A stretch of DNA of 17,484 nucleotides from JBDSYA01 sp039925865 (GTDB lineage: Bacteria > Bacteroidota > Ignavibacteria > Tepidaquicellales > Tepidaquicellaceae): NCBI GenBank assembly GCA_039925865.1, contig JBDSYA010000243.1, positions 1 through 17,484 of the forward strand, written 5' to 3'. Positions 6,765-14,349 of this stretch are shown here, piece by piece. How positions within the stretch are numbered: position 1 is the stretch's first letter; each line of letters starts with the position of its first letter. The notes beneath the pieces are model-generated. The model was not told the origin of the DNA, made no database searches, and saw only the letters and a program-made list of their open reading frames with translations. Both the position numbers and the translations under genes were made by a program.

Positions 6765-7322
6765 TTGATATCATTTCGTATCCTTTCACTAACAGCATTG
6801 TTCTTTGTAATATTTGCAATAAATCCTAATATTTCCTTTTGTCAGATCGACAGTAATAATATAAGAATAGGGCCTGAGCAAATGCAAGAGCCGGGCGGCG
6901 GACACTTTTTTAATTATGGTGACAAAAATAAAGTTAATATTGAAGTGATAGTTATTGGCGGCGGCGGCGGCGGCAGATATCTTATACCACAGGGGACAAC
7001 TATTTTTGATTTTCTTATAATGGCCGGTGGAACAAGTAAAAGAACAGTCGAAGACATAAAGATAGTTAGATTTTCAAGTGATACTCCGAGGCTTAAAGGA
7101 AATGAAGTTATTCAATTAAGCTTCTCTGATTTTTACGGTGAGAAAAAAGATGTTTTGAAAAGTCAGCCTAACCCTACACTAAAACCGGGTGATATGGTAA
7201 TATTACCGGAAGCTAAAGATGCTTCACAGAGTTTTTGGTTCTATGCGAGAGAAGTTATTTCGTATATAGGAACTTTCGTTTCGTTTTATTATCTGATCTA
7301 TAACATATTCAGAAAAAATTGA
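6765..7322 (+). CDS. Small SLBB-domain polysaccharide-export protein, copy 2, with hexaglycine insertion
   Basis: This 185-residue paralogue of the protein at 4388-4942 has the same order: signal peptide or anchor (about 4-26); GGGHFFNYG (44-52); SLBB domain (about 58-105); LKPGDMVILP; and a C-terminal hydrophobic helix (about 158-181) ending in basic residues. In place of the usual GxVxxPGxY turn (GYVKYPGKY in copy 1) it has six consecutive glycines (65-70) encoded by six GGC codons. The only usable start is TTG at 6765, because an in-frame stop lies at 6750-6752 and no ATG intervenes. The cysteine at 26 is not in a convincing lipobox. It precedes the second Wzc-like gene by 33 nt and is probably its working partner, as Wza is for Wzc. 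Confidence 0.83.
   Translation: MISFRILSLTALFFVIFAINPNISFCQIDSNNIRIGPEQMQEPGGGHFFNYGDKNKVNIEVIVIGGGGGGRYLIPQGTTIFDFLIMAGGTSKRTVEDIKIVRFSSDTPRLKGNEVIQLSFSDFYGEKKDVLKSQPNPTLKPGDMVILPEAKDASQSFWFYAREVISYIGTFVSFYYLIYNIFRKN
6957..6974 (+). repeat. (GGC)6 trinucleotide repeat inside SLBB-2
   Basis: Six identical GGC codons encode residues 65-70 of the second SLBB protein. A pure GGC run is out of keeping with the A/T-rich third-position use of its neighbours. It can expand or contract by slippage without a frameshift. Confidence 0.9.
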
Positions 7323-7355
7323 TAAAGTTATTTTAAACAAAATTTAGAAATATAA

Positions 7356-9614
7356 ATGGCAAAAAATAATTCATACGATGAATTTGATGATGTAGAACAA
7401 TCTCCGGAAAGTGTTGCGCCTTCTAAAGATGTCCTTAAAGATTATATAAATGTATTAAGACAAAATCTGATACCAATACTTATTATACTTTCAATCAGTA
7501 TAATTTACACACTTATATATGTTAACACAGCAACTAATATCTACAGATCAACCACAAGCGTAAAGCTCGAAACTCCACAGGGAAATATCTTAACTGCCAA
7601 TTTCGGATCAGATATGGGATCGATTACGAATGAAAAATATATTATGGTCCAGATAGCTGTTTTGAAAAGTTATGACATTCGGGACAAAGTTGCAAAAGCT
7701 CTCATCGACTCATTCAATATCGGAACACGAAAATACAATTTACTTCTTAACAGGGCACTGCTGCCCGAAACTGTTGCGGTTGCGCAGGAAGTTTTAAGAA
7801 GGGAGCTTGGTAATTTAGTACTTGTCGGATCTGTGAAAGGACTCGATGCGATAAGCATTACAGCCGAAGGTCCCATTTTTGAAGAACTTCAGTATATCAC
7901 TAAAAGCTATGCTGATATTTATTTAGAATATAATATTGATCTGAGCAGGCAGGACATTACTAATGTCAAGAAATTTATTGTAGATGAAAAAGAAAAAAAG
8001 TTTAAAGAGTTAAATGATGCGGAATCTTCTATTCAGGATTTTCAGACAAGGACAGGATATATATCGCTTTCGACTCAATCCGGTGCTTTGGTAAATGATA
8101 TCGCAACATATGAATCGATCATAAAATCAAATGAGATTGAAATGAAGATACGGGAAAATAATCTCGTGTCATTAAAATCTCAATATGATAAAATGGATCC
8201 AAAGCTTTACGATTTTATACAGGCTCAAATCAATCAATCCTATCTTTCGGCAATACAATCTCAGGTAGCAACTTTGGAAGTTCAGCGGGACATTGAGCTT
8301 GCATCAATAAAAGATGAGGCTGTCAGAAGGAAGACAAAAGAAAGCTTTGATAATAAACTTGTAAGTCTTAAAGAAAAACTTCAGAATCAGGTGGAGATAT
8401 TAACTTCCGCTGTAAATGCAAGTACACCAGATCAAAAACGTTCTCTCAATGATGCGCTTTTAAAAACAAAAATGGAAATGGACGATTTCCGGTTGAAGAA
8501 TGGTTTCTATCAGCAAATGGTGGGTAAGGCTCAGGGAGAATTAAAATTTCTTCCTGAACAAATGGGTGAGCTTGTAAGATTAGAGAGGGAAAAAAGCTCT
8601 GCGGAAAAACTTTATGTAATGCTGGAACAGAAATATCAGGAAGCTACTATAAATGAAAGAGCTCGTGTAGGAAATGCATCAATACTTGATTTGGGATTAG
8701 ATAATAATACGCCGGTGGCACCTGACCGACCTAAAATAATATTATTTGGTGTGTTGATCGGACTTGGATTAGGTTTGGCTTTTGCATTTGTGAGAAACTA
8801 TCTTGATAAATCAATCAAAACCCCTGATGAACTTGAAAGCAGGGGTGCAAGTGTTCTTTCCTGGATTCCAAAAATTGAAACTTCCGGAAAGAATGGAACT
8901 ACTAATGCACCTGAATTTATAGTAGGAAGTAAAGCTAACTCAGCGGCTTCAGAAGCTTTTAAAGCATTACGAACAAGAATTCAGTTTTCGCGTCTTGAAT
9001 CAGATCAGTTAAAAACAATATTAGTTACCAGCTCAATTCCTTTTGAAGGAAAAACAATAGTTTCCTCAAATCTTGCAGGTAGTTTTGCACAGGCAGGAAA
9101 AAAAGTTTTGATAATGGACTGCGACCTGAGGAAGCCAAGAATTCATAATGTTTTTGAAACGGATAAGTTTCCCGGCCTCAGTGATTATTTATTTACGAAT
9201 GTTACACTTGAAGATATTACAAGGCGAACTCCTCTTGATAATTTATATTTCATAACCAGCGGTACGATTCCTCCTAATCCGTCAGAACTTCTCGGTTCAG
9301 TTCAGATGAAACAATTTATGAATAAGCTTAAAGAGATCTATGATATCGTTATTGTTGACTCTCCGCCGTTCATTACAGTTACCGATTCGGAAATTCTTTA
9401 CAATATAACAGACGGAACAGTTCTGGTTTGTCAGGCTAATAAAACACCGGCAGAAGCTTTCTGGAAAACTTACGACAGGTTAAGCAGAAAGTATCCTCAT
9501 CATTTACTCGGATGTGTTCTTAATAACTTCAACTTTAAGAGTTCTTACGGTTACTATTATAATTACTATTATTATTATTCACAGCCTGAGTCTAATAAGA
9601 AGATCTTAAAATAA
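7356..9614 (+). CDS. wzc: Wzc-like polysaccharide co-polymerase with bacterial tyrosine (BY) kinase domain, copy 2
   Basis: The 752-residue protein has the same layout as copy 1: membrane segment about 38-57; Wzz-type domain; coiled coil about 200-430; membrane segment about 460-479; BY-kinase with Walker A SSIPFEGKTI (K566); Walker A' VLIMDCDLRKPR (584-595); and Walker B IVIVDSPP (664-671). The tyrosine tail SSYGYYYNYYYYY (729-741) is followed by only eleven more residues. Copies 1 and 2 share blocks such as RKPRIHNVFE, ITSGTIPPNPSELL and the identical GYYYNYYYYY, yet diverge in the periplasmic coiled coil, suggesting duplication followed by different pairing. The ATG context TATAAATGGCAAAAAA is identical to that of the epimerase gene. 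It lies 33 nt after SLBB-2 and 135 nt before the ABC permease. Confidence 0.95.
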   Translation: MAKNNSYDEFDDVEQSPESVAPSKDVLKDYINVLRQNLIPILIILSISIIYTLIYVNTATNIYRSTTSVKLETPQGNILTANFGSDMGSITNEKYIMVQIAVLKSYDIRDKVAKALIDSFNIGTRKYNLLLNRALLPETVAVAQEVLRRELGNLVLVGSVKGLDAISITAEGPIFEELQYITKSYADIYLEYNIDLSRQDITNVKKFIVDEKEKKFKELNDAESSIQDFQTRTGYISLSTQSGALVNDIATYESIIKSNEIEMKIRENNLVSLKSQYDKMDPKLYDFIQAQINQSYLSAIQSQVATLEVQRDIELASIKDEAVRRKTKESFDNKLVSLKEKLQNQVEILTSAVNASTPDQKRSLNDALLKTKMEMDDFRLKNGFYQQMVGKAQGELKFLPEQMGELVRLEREKSSAEKLYVMLEQKYQEATINERARVGNASILDLGLDNNTPVAPDRPKIILFGVLIGLGLGLAFAFVRNYLDKSIKTPDELESRGASVLSWIPKIETSGKNGTTNAPEFIVGSKANSAASEAFKALRTRIQFSRLESDQLKTILVTSSIPFEGKTIVSSNLAGSFAQAGKKVLIMDCDLRKPRIHNVFETDKFPGLSDYLFTNVTLEDITRRTPLDNLYFITSGTIPPNPSELLGSVQMKQFMNKLKEIYDIVIVDSPPFITVTDSEILYNITDGTVLVCQANKTPAEAFWKTYDRLSRKYPHHLLGCVLNNFNFKSSYGYYYNYYYYYSQPESNKKILK
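9546..9578 (+). repeat. In-frame tyrosine-codon tract encoding the Wzc-2 C-terminal tail
   Basis: Eleven codons with nine tyrosines, broken by one Gly and one Asn, form a TAT/TAC-rich trinucleotide tract. The encoded GYYYNYYYYY is identical to that of Wzc-1 (1742-1774). These are the expected kinase autophosphorylation sites. Confidence 0.8.
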
Positions 9615-9749
9615 GATTTACCCAAACGATTAATTTCTTCAATTAACTATTCTCGAACTATAAATTTAATAACTTATAGTCTTCAGTTTCAACAGACACC
9701 ATCATAAAAATTTATATTTCACCGGTCAAGAAAACTTTTCATATTATAA

Positions 9750-10607
9750 ATGAATAAATCGTCGCCAGAGTCCGAATGGACTTTAGAGATCAAACCTGTT
9801 TCCGGGTGGTTTAATTTTCATCTGAAAGATGTTTGGAGATACAGAGATCTTCTTTTTATGTTTGTCAGGAGAGATTTTGTTGCTGTTTATAAACAAACTA
9901 TCCTCGGTCCTTTCTGGTTTTTTTTACAGCCGATCCTTACCACGATCACATTCACTATAGTTTTCGGAAATATTGCAAAGATCCCTACTGACGGGATCCC
10001 GCCGATTTTATTTTATATGTCTGGCATAGTATGCTGGGGATATTTTGCAGATTGTCTTACCAGAACTTCCTCGACATTCATTACCAACGCTAATATTTTT
10101 GGGAAAGTATATTTTCCCAGACTCGTAAGTCCGTTATCAAATATTATATCACTATTGCTTAAGTTTGGAATTCAAATTTTTCTGTTTATTTGTTTTCTGA
10201 TATACTATAAAATTCAGGGATTAAATGTTAATTTTAATATTTATATGCTTTTAGTTCCATATCTTATTTTTTTAATGGCAGGACTTGGACTTGGTTTTGG
10301 AATTATAGTATCTTCATTAACCACAAAATACAGAGACCTTACTTTTTTAATAAGCTTTGGAGTGCAGCTGCTAATGTATGCAACTCCTGTCATATATCCA
10401 TTATCGGCTCTTCCTGAAAAGTACAGATGGATAGTGCTTGCTAATCCGATGACTGCAATTGTTGACACGTTTAGGTTTGCCTTTTTACAGGCCGGGCAAT
10501 TCAATCCGGGTAATCTTATTTATTCCACAATTTTTATGATAGTTGTTTTATCAATTGGCATAGTTGTATTCAACCGTGTTGAAAAAACTTTTATGGATAC
10601 TGTATAA
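9750..10607 (+). CDS. wzm: ABC-2 type polysaccharide exporter permease (Wzm/TagG family)
   Basis: The 285-residue membrane protein belongs to the ABC-2 family of polysaccharide and teichoic-acid exporters. A cytoplasmic amphipathic N-terminus (LKDVWRYRDLLFMFVRRDFVAVYKQT, about residues 25-50) is followed by the family signature LGPFWFFLQPILTTITFTIVFG (about 52-73) and about six hydrophobic segments to the C-terminus. It should pair with the ATPase that follows 5 nt later to move a lipid-linked glycan across the inner membrane. The ATG follows ATTATAA with no obvious Shine-Dalgarno site. A 135-nt spacer separates it from Wzc-2. Finding an ABC exporter beside Wzc kinases is atypical, because Wzc usually works with Wzx/Wzy. 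Confidence 0.93.
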   Translation: MNKSSPESEWTLEIKPVSGWFNFHLKDVWRYRDLLFMFVRRDFVAVYKQTILGPFWFFLQPILTTITFTIVFGNIAKIPTDGIPPILFYMSGIVCWGYFADCLTRTSSTFITNANIFGKVYFPRLVSPLSNIISLLLKFGIQIFLFICFLIYYKIQGLNVNFNIYMLLVPYLIFLMAGLGLGFGIIVSSLTTKYRDLTFLISFGVQLLMYATPVIYPLSALPEKYRWIVLANPMTAIVDTFRFAFLQAGQFNPGNLIYSTIFMIVVLSIGIVVFNRVEKTFMDTV

Positions 10608-10612
10608 AACAT

Positions 10613-11944
10613 ATGAGTGCTGTCATCAAAGTTGAGGATCTTTCTAAAATGTACAGGCTTGGTTTGGTCGGAGGAAGAACTATTTCCGAAGATCTTAATC
10701 GTCTGTGGGCAAAGATAAGAGGCAAAGAAGATCCCTACATAAAAATTGGTGAAACCAACAACCGGATTACTAAAGGAAAAAGTGAATTTGTCTGGGCTCT
10801 GAAAAATATAAACTTCGAGGTTAATAACGGAGAGAGATTTGGAATAATTGGAAAAAATGGTGCGGGTAAATCTACATTACTTAAAATACTTTCACGTGTT
10901 GCTAATCCAACAACCGGTTCTGTGAAAGTCAAAGGAAGAGTTGCAAGCCTTCTTGAAGTCGGCACAGGATTTCATCCCGAATTAACGGGCAGGGATAATA
11001 TTTTTCTAAATGGTTCTATATTAGGAATGACGCAGCAGGAGATTAAAACTAAACTTGACAGCATTATTGATTTTTCCGGCGTTGAAAGGTATATCGATAC
11101 ACCCGTTAAAAGATATTCATCAGGAATGTATGTCAGGCTTGCGTTTGCAGTTGCTGCACATCTTGAACCTGAAATACTGATAGTAGATGAAGTTCTTGCA
11201 GTAGGAGATGCGGAATTTCAAAAAAAATGTTTAGGAAAAATGCATGACGTTTCGGAGAAAGAAGGCAGAACAGTTTTGTTTGTCAGCCATAATCTGCAGG
11301 CAATAAAAAATTTATGTCAGAAGACTATCATCTTGAATAACGGACAGCTATTTGCCAGCGGCAGCACTGATGAAGCTTTGCACTCATACAATGAACTTGT
11401 ACGCGACGTTAAGATTGATGCCGATACTGATATTAATAATTATATGAACAGGCGCGGTAAAGGGATGATCCGCTTTACCGGTATTGAGGTTCTTGATATC
11501 AATGATAATAAAAGATTTAATTTTGAATCCGGCGAAGCTGTCAGATTTAAAATTTCATATAAAGTTTTCGAAGATATGAAAGGTATCACTCTTACAGTTG
11601 CCCTTATGTCGGGTCTGTCAAAAGAATGTCTTACTCTGGCGCATCATGAGATCACAAACAAAAAAATTCATCCTGGCGAAACCGGGGAAGCAATCATAGA
11701 ATTTACTGACATAAATCTTAAGCCGGGTGAATATCCTCTGTATTTCGAACTTATGGATAAAGATTTAAATCCAATTTCAAAAGATGTTATAGATGATCTG
11801 ACACCACCTTTAGTAATTTCCGCTGGAGATTATTTAAAGAATTCTGCTTTTGATCCTGCAAAACCATCAGGTTTTTTTGCAGCACCATCAAGGCTTATAG
11901 TCAATGAAATTTCAAAAAAAGAAATTTTCAGTAAAGCACTTTAA
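10613..11944 (+). CDS. wzt: ABC exporter ATPase with C-terminal glycan-binding-type domain (Wzt)
   Basis: The 443-residue protein has an ABC domain to about 265: Walker A GKNGAGKST (80-88), Q-loop region near 115-125, signature YSSGM (168-172), Walker B ILIVDE (188-193) and switch H226. A C-terminal beta-rich extension of about 175 residues (roughly 275-443) matches the size and place of the Wzt carbohydrate-binding domain that recognises a modified non-reducing end of O8/O9a-like glycans. TagH/KpsT-type ATPases without this role are shorter. The spacing from the permease (5 nt) supports one complex. If the domain binds glycan here too, a chain-capping enzyme should be nearby. The PhyH oxygenase, or the TylF methyltransferase downstream, could be that enzyme; this is inference. 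Confidence 0.92.
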   Translation: MSAVIKVEDLSKMYRLGLVGGRTISEDLNRLWAKIRGKEDPYIKIGETNNRITKGKSEFVWALKNINFEVNNGERFGIIGKNGAGKSTLLKILSRVANPTTGSVKVKGRVASLLEVGTGFHPELTGRDNIFLNGSILGMTQQEIKTKLDSIIDFSGVERYIDTPVKRYSSGMYVRLAFAVAAHLEPEILIVDEVLAVGDAEFQKKCLGKMHDVSEKEGRTVLFVSHNLQAIKNLCQKTIILNNGQLFASGSTDEALHSYNELVRDVKIDADTDINNYMNRRGKGMIRFTGIEVLDINDNKRFNFESGEAVRFKISYKVFEDMKGITLTVALMSGLSKECLTLAHHEITNKKIHPGETGEAIIEFTDINLKPGEYPLYFELMDKDLNPISKDVIDDLTPPLVISAGDYLKNSAFDPAKPSGFFAAPSRLIVNEISKKEIFSKAL

Positions 11945-11974
11945 TTACGTTTTCAAATTTGAATTCGATCGTAA
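11945..11974. repeat. Nested palindromes in the Wzt-PhyH spacer
   Basis: Within the 48-nt spacer, TTACG (11945-11949) pairs with CGTAA (11970-11974). They enclose the perfect 12-bp palindrome TTCAAATTTGAA (11952-11963), the overlapping GAATTC (11961-11966) and CGATCG (11966-11971). It could be a protein site or a weak hairpin. There is no T-tract, so it does not look like an intrinsic terminator. Confidence 0.35.
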
Positions 11975-11992
11975 ATAAAAATAATAAAACTT

Positions 11993-12982
11993 ATGGTAAC
12001 ATTATTAGGTGATGATTTTTTAGATAAATCCCCTCCATTGTATTCAGGAGGAGTTCTTGCAAACGTTCTCGGTCTTCATATTTTCAGAACTCTCTATATG
12101 AATCTTTGGAGAATGAAACCGAAAAAAGTCAGAAAAGAAGTTAAGGAATATGTTGATGTGTTGAACAGAGATGGTATACTTGTCATTCCGGATTTCTTTC
12201 CTAAGCAACAGTTTGATGCAATTAAAAAAGAATTTGATGAAACATATTCAGACTGGTCGCCTTTTGAGTTTAATGAAGAGGAAATGTCTAAAAGACAAAA
12301 AGATTTTCCTGAATACTTTCAGACAATTGCAGAAAAGATCACTGCTCCTAAAACTCAGGCTTTCACTGATTTTTTTGTGAACAATCCTCTTATAAACGAA
12401 ATTACTTCCGCTGTTGTACACAGGAAAAACAGGCTTACCCCGCATCATCATTTCTGGTTCCTACAGAGGAGGACTCTGGAAAATGATAAAGTAAGCAGTA
12501 CTCATTCAGCCAGCTTTCCACATGCAGACGTACCTTATCCCACCATCAAAGTCTTTTTATATTTGAATGATGTCGATGAGTCAAATGCCGCTTATATTTA
12601 TGCAAAGGGTTCTCACAAGCTGACTTTGAAACGTTTGTTGTTTGATTATAAACTTAGTGTGCGTTATGCCAAAACGAAAAATGATATTGTAACAGATGAA
12701 GATATTGCGAAGATAGGATACCATCCCGAATCGATCTGCGGCAAAGCAAACACTTTATTTATATCTAATAACATGGGTTATCATAATCGCGGGGGTTTTA
12801 AAACTCTTCAGCCACGGCAAACTGCTCAGTTGGATTACAGACATCTTGAAACATGGAGAAACAAACTTTTCAGAAATGATCCGGATCTGATTTCAAAAGT
12901 TACAAGAAGAATGGTCAAAGCAATTGATCATGCAAAAAAACAAAAACTTCGTGCAAGTCTCAGTAATAATAACATGTCATAA
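11993..12982 (+). CDS. PhyH-family Fe(II)/2-oxoglutarate-dependent oxygenase
   Basis: The 329-residue protein looks like a phytanoyl-CoA dioxygenase (PhyH)-family enzyme. The N-terminal DGILVIPDFFPKQQFDAIKKEF stretch (60-81) is the usual PhyH opening. The metal triad is readable as H177-x-D179 in PHADVPYP and H264 in MGYHNRGGF, with R266 or R275 placed to bind 2-oxoglutarate. The region between carries VFLYLNDVDESNAAYIYAKGSHK, as in the family. Such enzymes hydroxylate or otherwise oxidise small molecules, lipids or sugars; the substrate is unknown. Its place directly after Wzt and before a glycosyltransferase suggests modification of the glycan or its lipid carrier. The start is ATG at 11993 without a clear ribosome site. 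The 3' end overlaps the next gene out of frame. Confidence 0.85.
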   Translation: MVTLLGDDFLDKSPPLYSGGVLANVLGLHIFRTLYMNLWRMKPKKVRKEVKEYVDVLNRDGILVIPDFFPKQQFDAIKKEFDETYSDWSPFEFNEEEMSKRQKDFPEYFQTIAEKITAPKTQAFTDFFVNNPLINEITSAVVHRKNRLTPHHHFWFLQRRTLENDKVSSTHSASFPHADVPYPTIKVFLYLNDVDESNAAYIYAKGSHKLTLKRLLFDYKLSVRYAKTKNDIVTDEDIAKIGYHPESICGKANTLFISNNMGYHNRGGFKTLQPRQTAQLDYRHLETWRNKLFRNDPDLISKVTRRMVKAIDHAKKQKLRASLSNNNMS

Positions 12983-13595
12983 TTACGCCCGCTATTTATC
13001 GCGGGCTATCAGAAGCGCTGTAAACCAGACCATCGACAAGAAGGAATATGAAATTATTGTCGTAGATGATGCAAGCACCGATGAGACACAAAAGGTGATC
13101 AATTCATTTTCAGGATTTGTAAAAAAAGTACAGCTGAAAAAAAATCTCGGTTTAGCAGGAGCAAGAAACGAAGGTATCAAGAGGGCATTGGGCAGATATG
13201 TTGTCAATCTTGATGCCGATGATTACATGGATGATAATCTCATAATGATAGAATCTTTATTCTTAAATTTTAATGCGGAATGGGACGGGGTATCGTGTGA
13301 TTATTACCTGGTGGATGAAGATGAAAATCATATTGACCGGATATCAGGAGCAACCAAGCCAATAGCCTGCGGTGTAATGTTCAGAACGGATCGCCTTTTT
13401 GAAATAGGTCTTTATGATGAAAATTTTAAAATGAGGGAAGAAGAAGATCTGAGGATTCGCTTTGCAAAAAATCATATCATAAAAAATATCGAACTTCCTC
13501 TTTACCGATACAGGAAACATGACAATAATATGACTAACAATAAACATGACATGGCAAAATATAAAAAGATTTTGAAATCAAAGCATAAAAAATAA
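12930..13595 (+). CDS. Family 2 (GT-A fold) glycosyltransferase
   Basis: The short GT2 enzyme has about 221 residues from this start. It contains VSVIITCHNYARYLSRAIRS at the N-terminus, IIVVDDASTDET with the nucleotide-binding Asp pair, the AGARNEGIKRALGRYV strand-helix unit, and the DxD-type metal site LDADD about 95 residues in. An REEEDL acidic motif that could hold the catalytic base comes next, then the LPLYRYRKHDNNMT end typical of the family. There are no membrane segments, so it is a soluble, membrane-associated sugar transferase. Start choice is open: TTG 12924, ATG 12930 (chosen as the only ATG) or GTG 12951. All overlap the PhyH gene in a different frame, by 59, 53 or 32 nt. The donor sugar cannot be told. 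It ends with a lysine-rich tail. Confidence 0.87.
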   Translation: MQKNKNFVQVSVIITCHNYARYLSRAIRSAVNQTIDKKEYEIIVVDDASTDETQKVINSFSGFVKKVQLKKNLGLAGARNEGIKRALGRYVVNLDADDYMDDNLIMIESLFLNFNAEWDGVSCDYYLVDEDENHIDRISGATKPIACGVMFRTDRLFEIGLYDENFKMREEEDLRIRFAKNHIIKNIELPLYRYRKHDNNMTNNKHDMAKYKKILKSKHKK

Positions 13596-13608
13596 TTAGG
13601 CGGTATAG

Positions 13609-14349
13609 TTGAGCAATATTGCTTTTATTGCAGCGAGGATGGGCTCTGAAAGAATGCCCGGCAAAGTGCTTAGTGAACTTGCAGGAATTCCGGCATTGGT
13701 TCATATTTTTAATATTATGAAACAGGCGAGGCTGGTTGATGATTTTATAGTTGTTACTACAGTCCTGAAAGAAGATGATGATATTGAAAAGATCTGTATA
13801 AAAAATTCTGTTAAAGTTTTAAGAGGTTCTGTGCATGATGTGCTGGACAGATTCAGATTAGCATCAGAAAAATTCAAGCCGCAGCGAATTGTACGCGTTA
13901 CAGGTGATGATCCGCTGATGGATCCGGAAATAATAGATAAAGTAATTACAGCTCATACCGAAGGAAATTATGACTATACTTCGAATATGATTGAAAGAAC
14001 TTATCCGCGTGGAATGGATACTGAAGTCATTGAATACAGCGCATTAAAAAAGACATGGAGATCCACAAATGACAAAGATGATCACGAGCATGTTACATTG
14101 TACATAAGAAGAAATCCACAGTTATTCAAAAGCTGCAGTGTAGTAAATGATAATGAAAGATCTGATGATCTCAGACTTTGTCTTGATACTCAAAAGGACC
14201 TTGAACTGATGGAGATTATTTATAAAAATCTTTATAAAGGCCGGGTAATTAAACTCGATGAAGTAATAAATTTTCTGAATGCCAATCCGCGTTTAAAAGA
14301 AATAAACTCTGATATTCAGCAAAAGACTGTCAAAGGCAAAGTGTATTAA
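13609..14349 (+). CDS. SpsF-type cytidylyltransferase-family protein (sugar nucleotidyltransferase)
   Basis: The 246-residue protein starts with the CTP-transferase signature AARMGSERMPGKVL (8-21). It carries RVTGDDPLMDPEIID (96-110) with the metal-binding Asp pair and the DDHEHVTLYIRR block (157-168). These are features of the SpsF/cytidylyltransferase-like family (COG1861 type), found with NeuB/SpsE homologues in nonulosonic-acid and spore-coat glycan loci. It may activate a sugar acid with CMP, or another sugar phosphate; the canonical NeuA/PseF branch is a different subfamily, so the activity is not proven. The start is TTG at 13609 after AGGCGG (13598-13603, spacing 5 nt), the best Shine-Dalgarno-like match among its neighbours. 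The gap to the glycosyltransferase is 13 nt. Confidence 0.85.
   Translation: MSNIAFIAARMGSERMPGKVLSELAGIPALVHIFNIMKQARLVDDFIVVTTVLKEDDDIEKICIKNSVKVLRGSVHDVLDRFRLASEKFKPQRIVRVTGDDPLMDPEIIDKVITAHTEGNYDYTSNMIERTYPRGMDTEVIEYSALKKTWRSTNDKDDHEHVTLYIRRNPQLFKSCSVVNDNERSDDLRLCLDTQKDLELMEIIYKNLYKGRVIKLDEVINFLNANPRLKEINSDIQQKTVKGKVY

Noticed and set aside
10241..10504. Minus-strand open frame with a CPAC-like N-terminus inside the ABC permease gene
   Set aside because: It is antisense to membrane segments of the permease; the cysteine pair is by chance.
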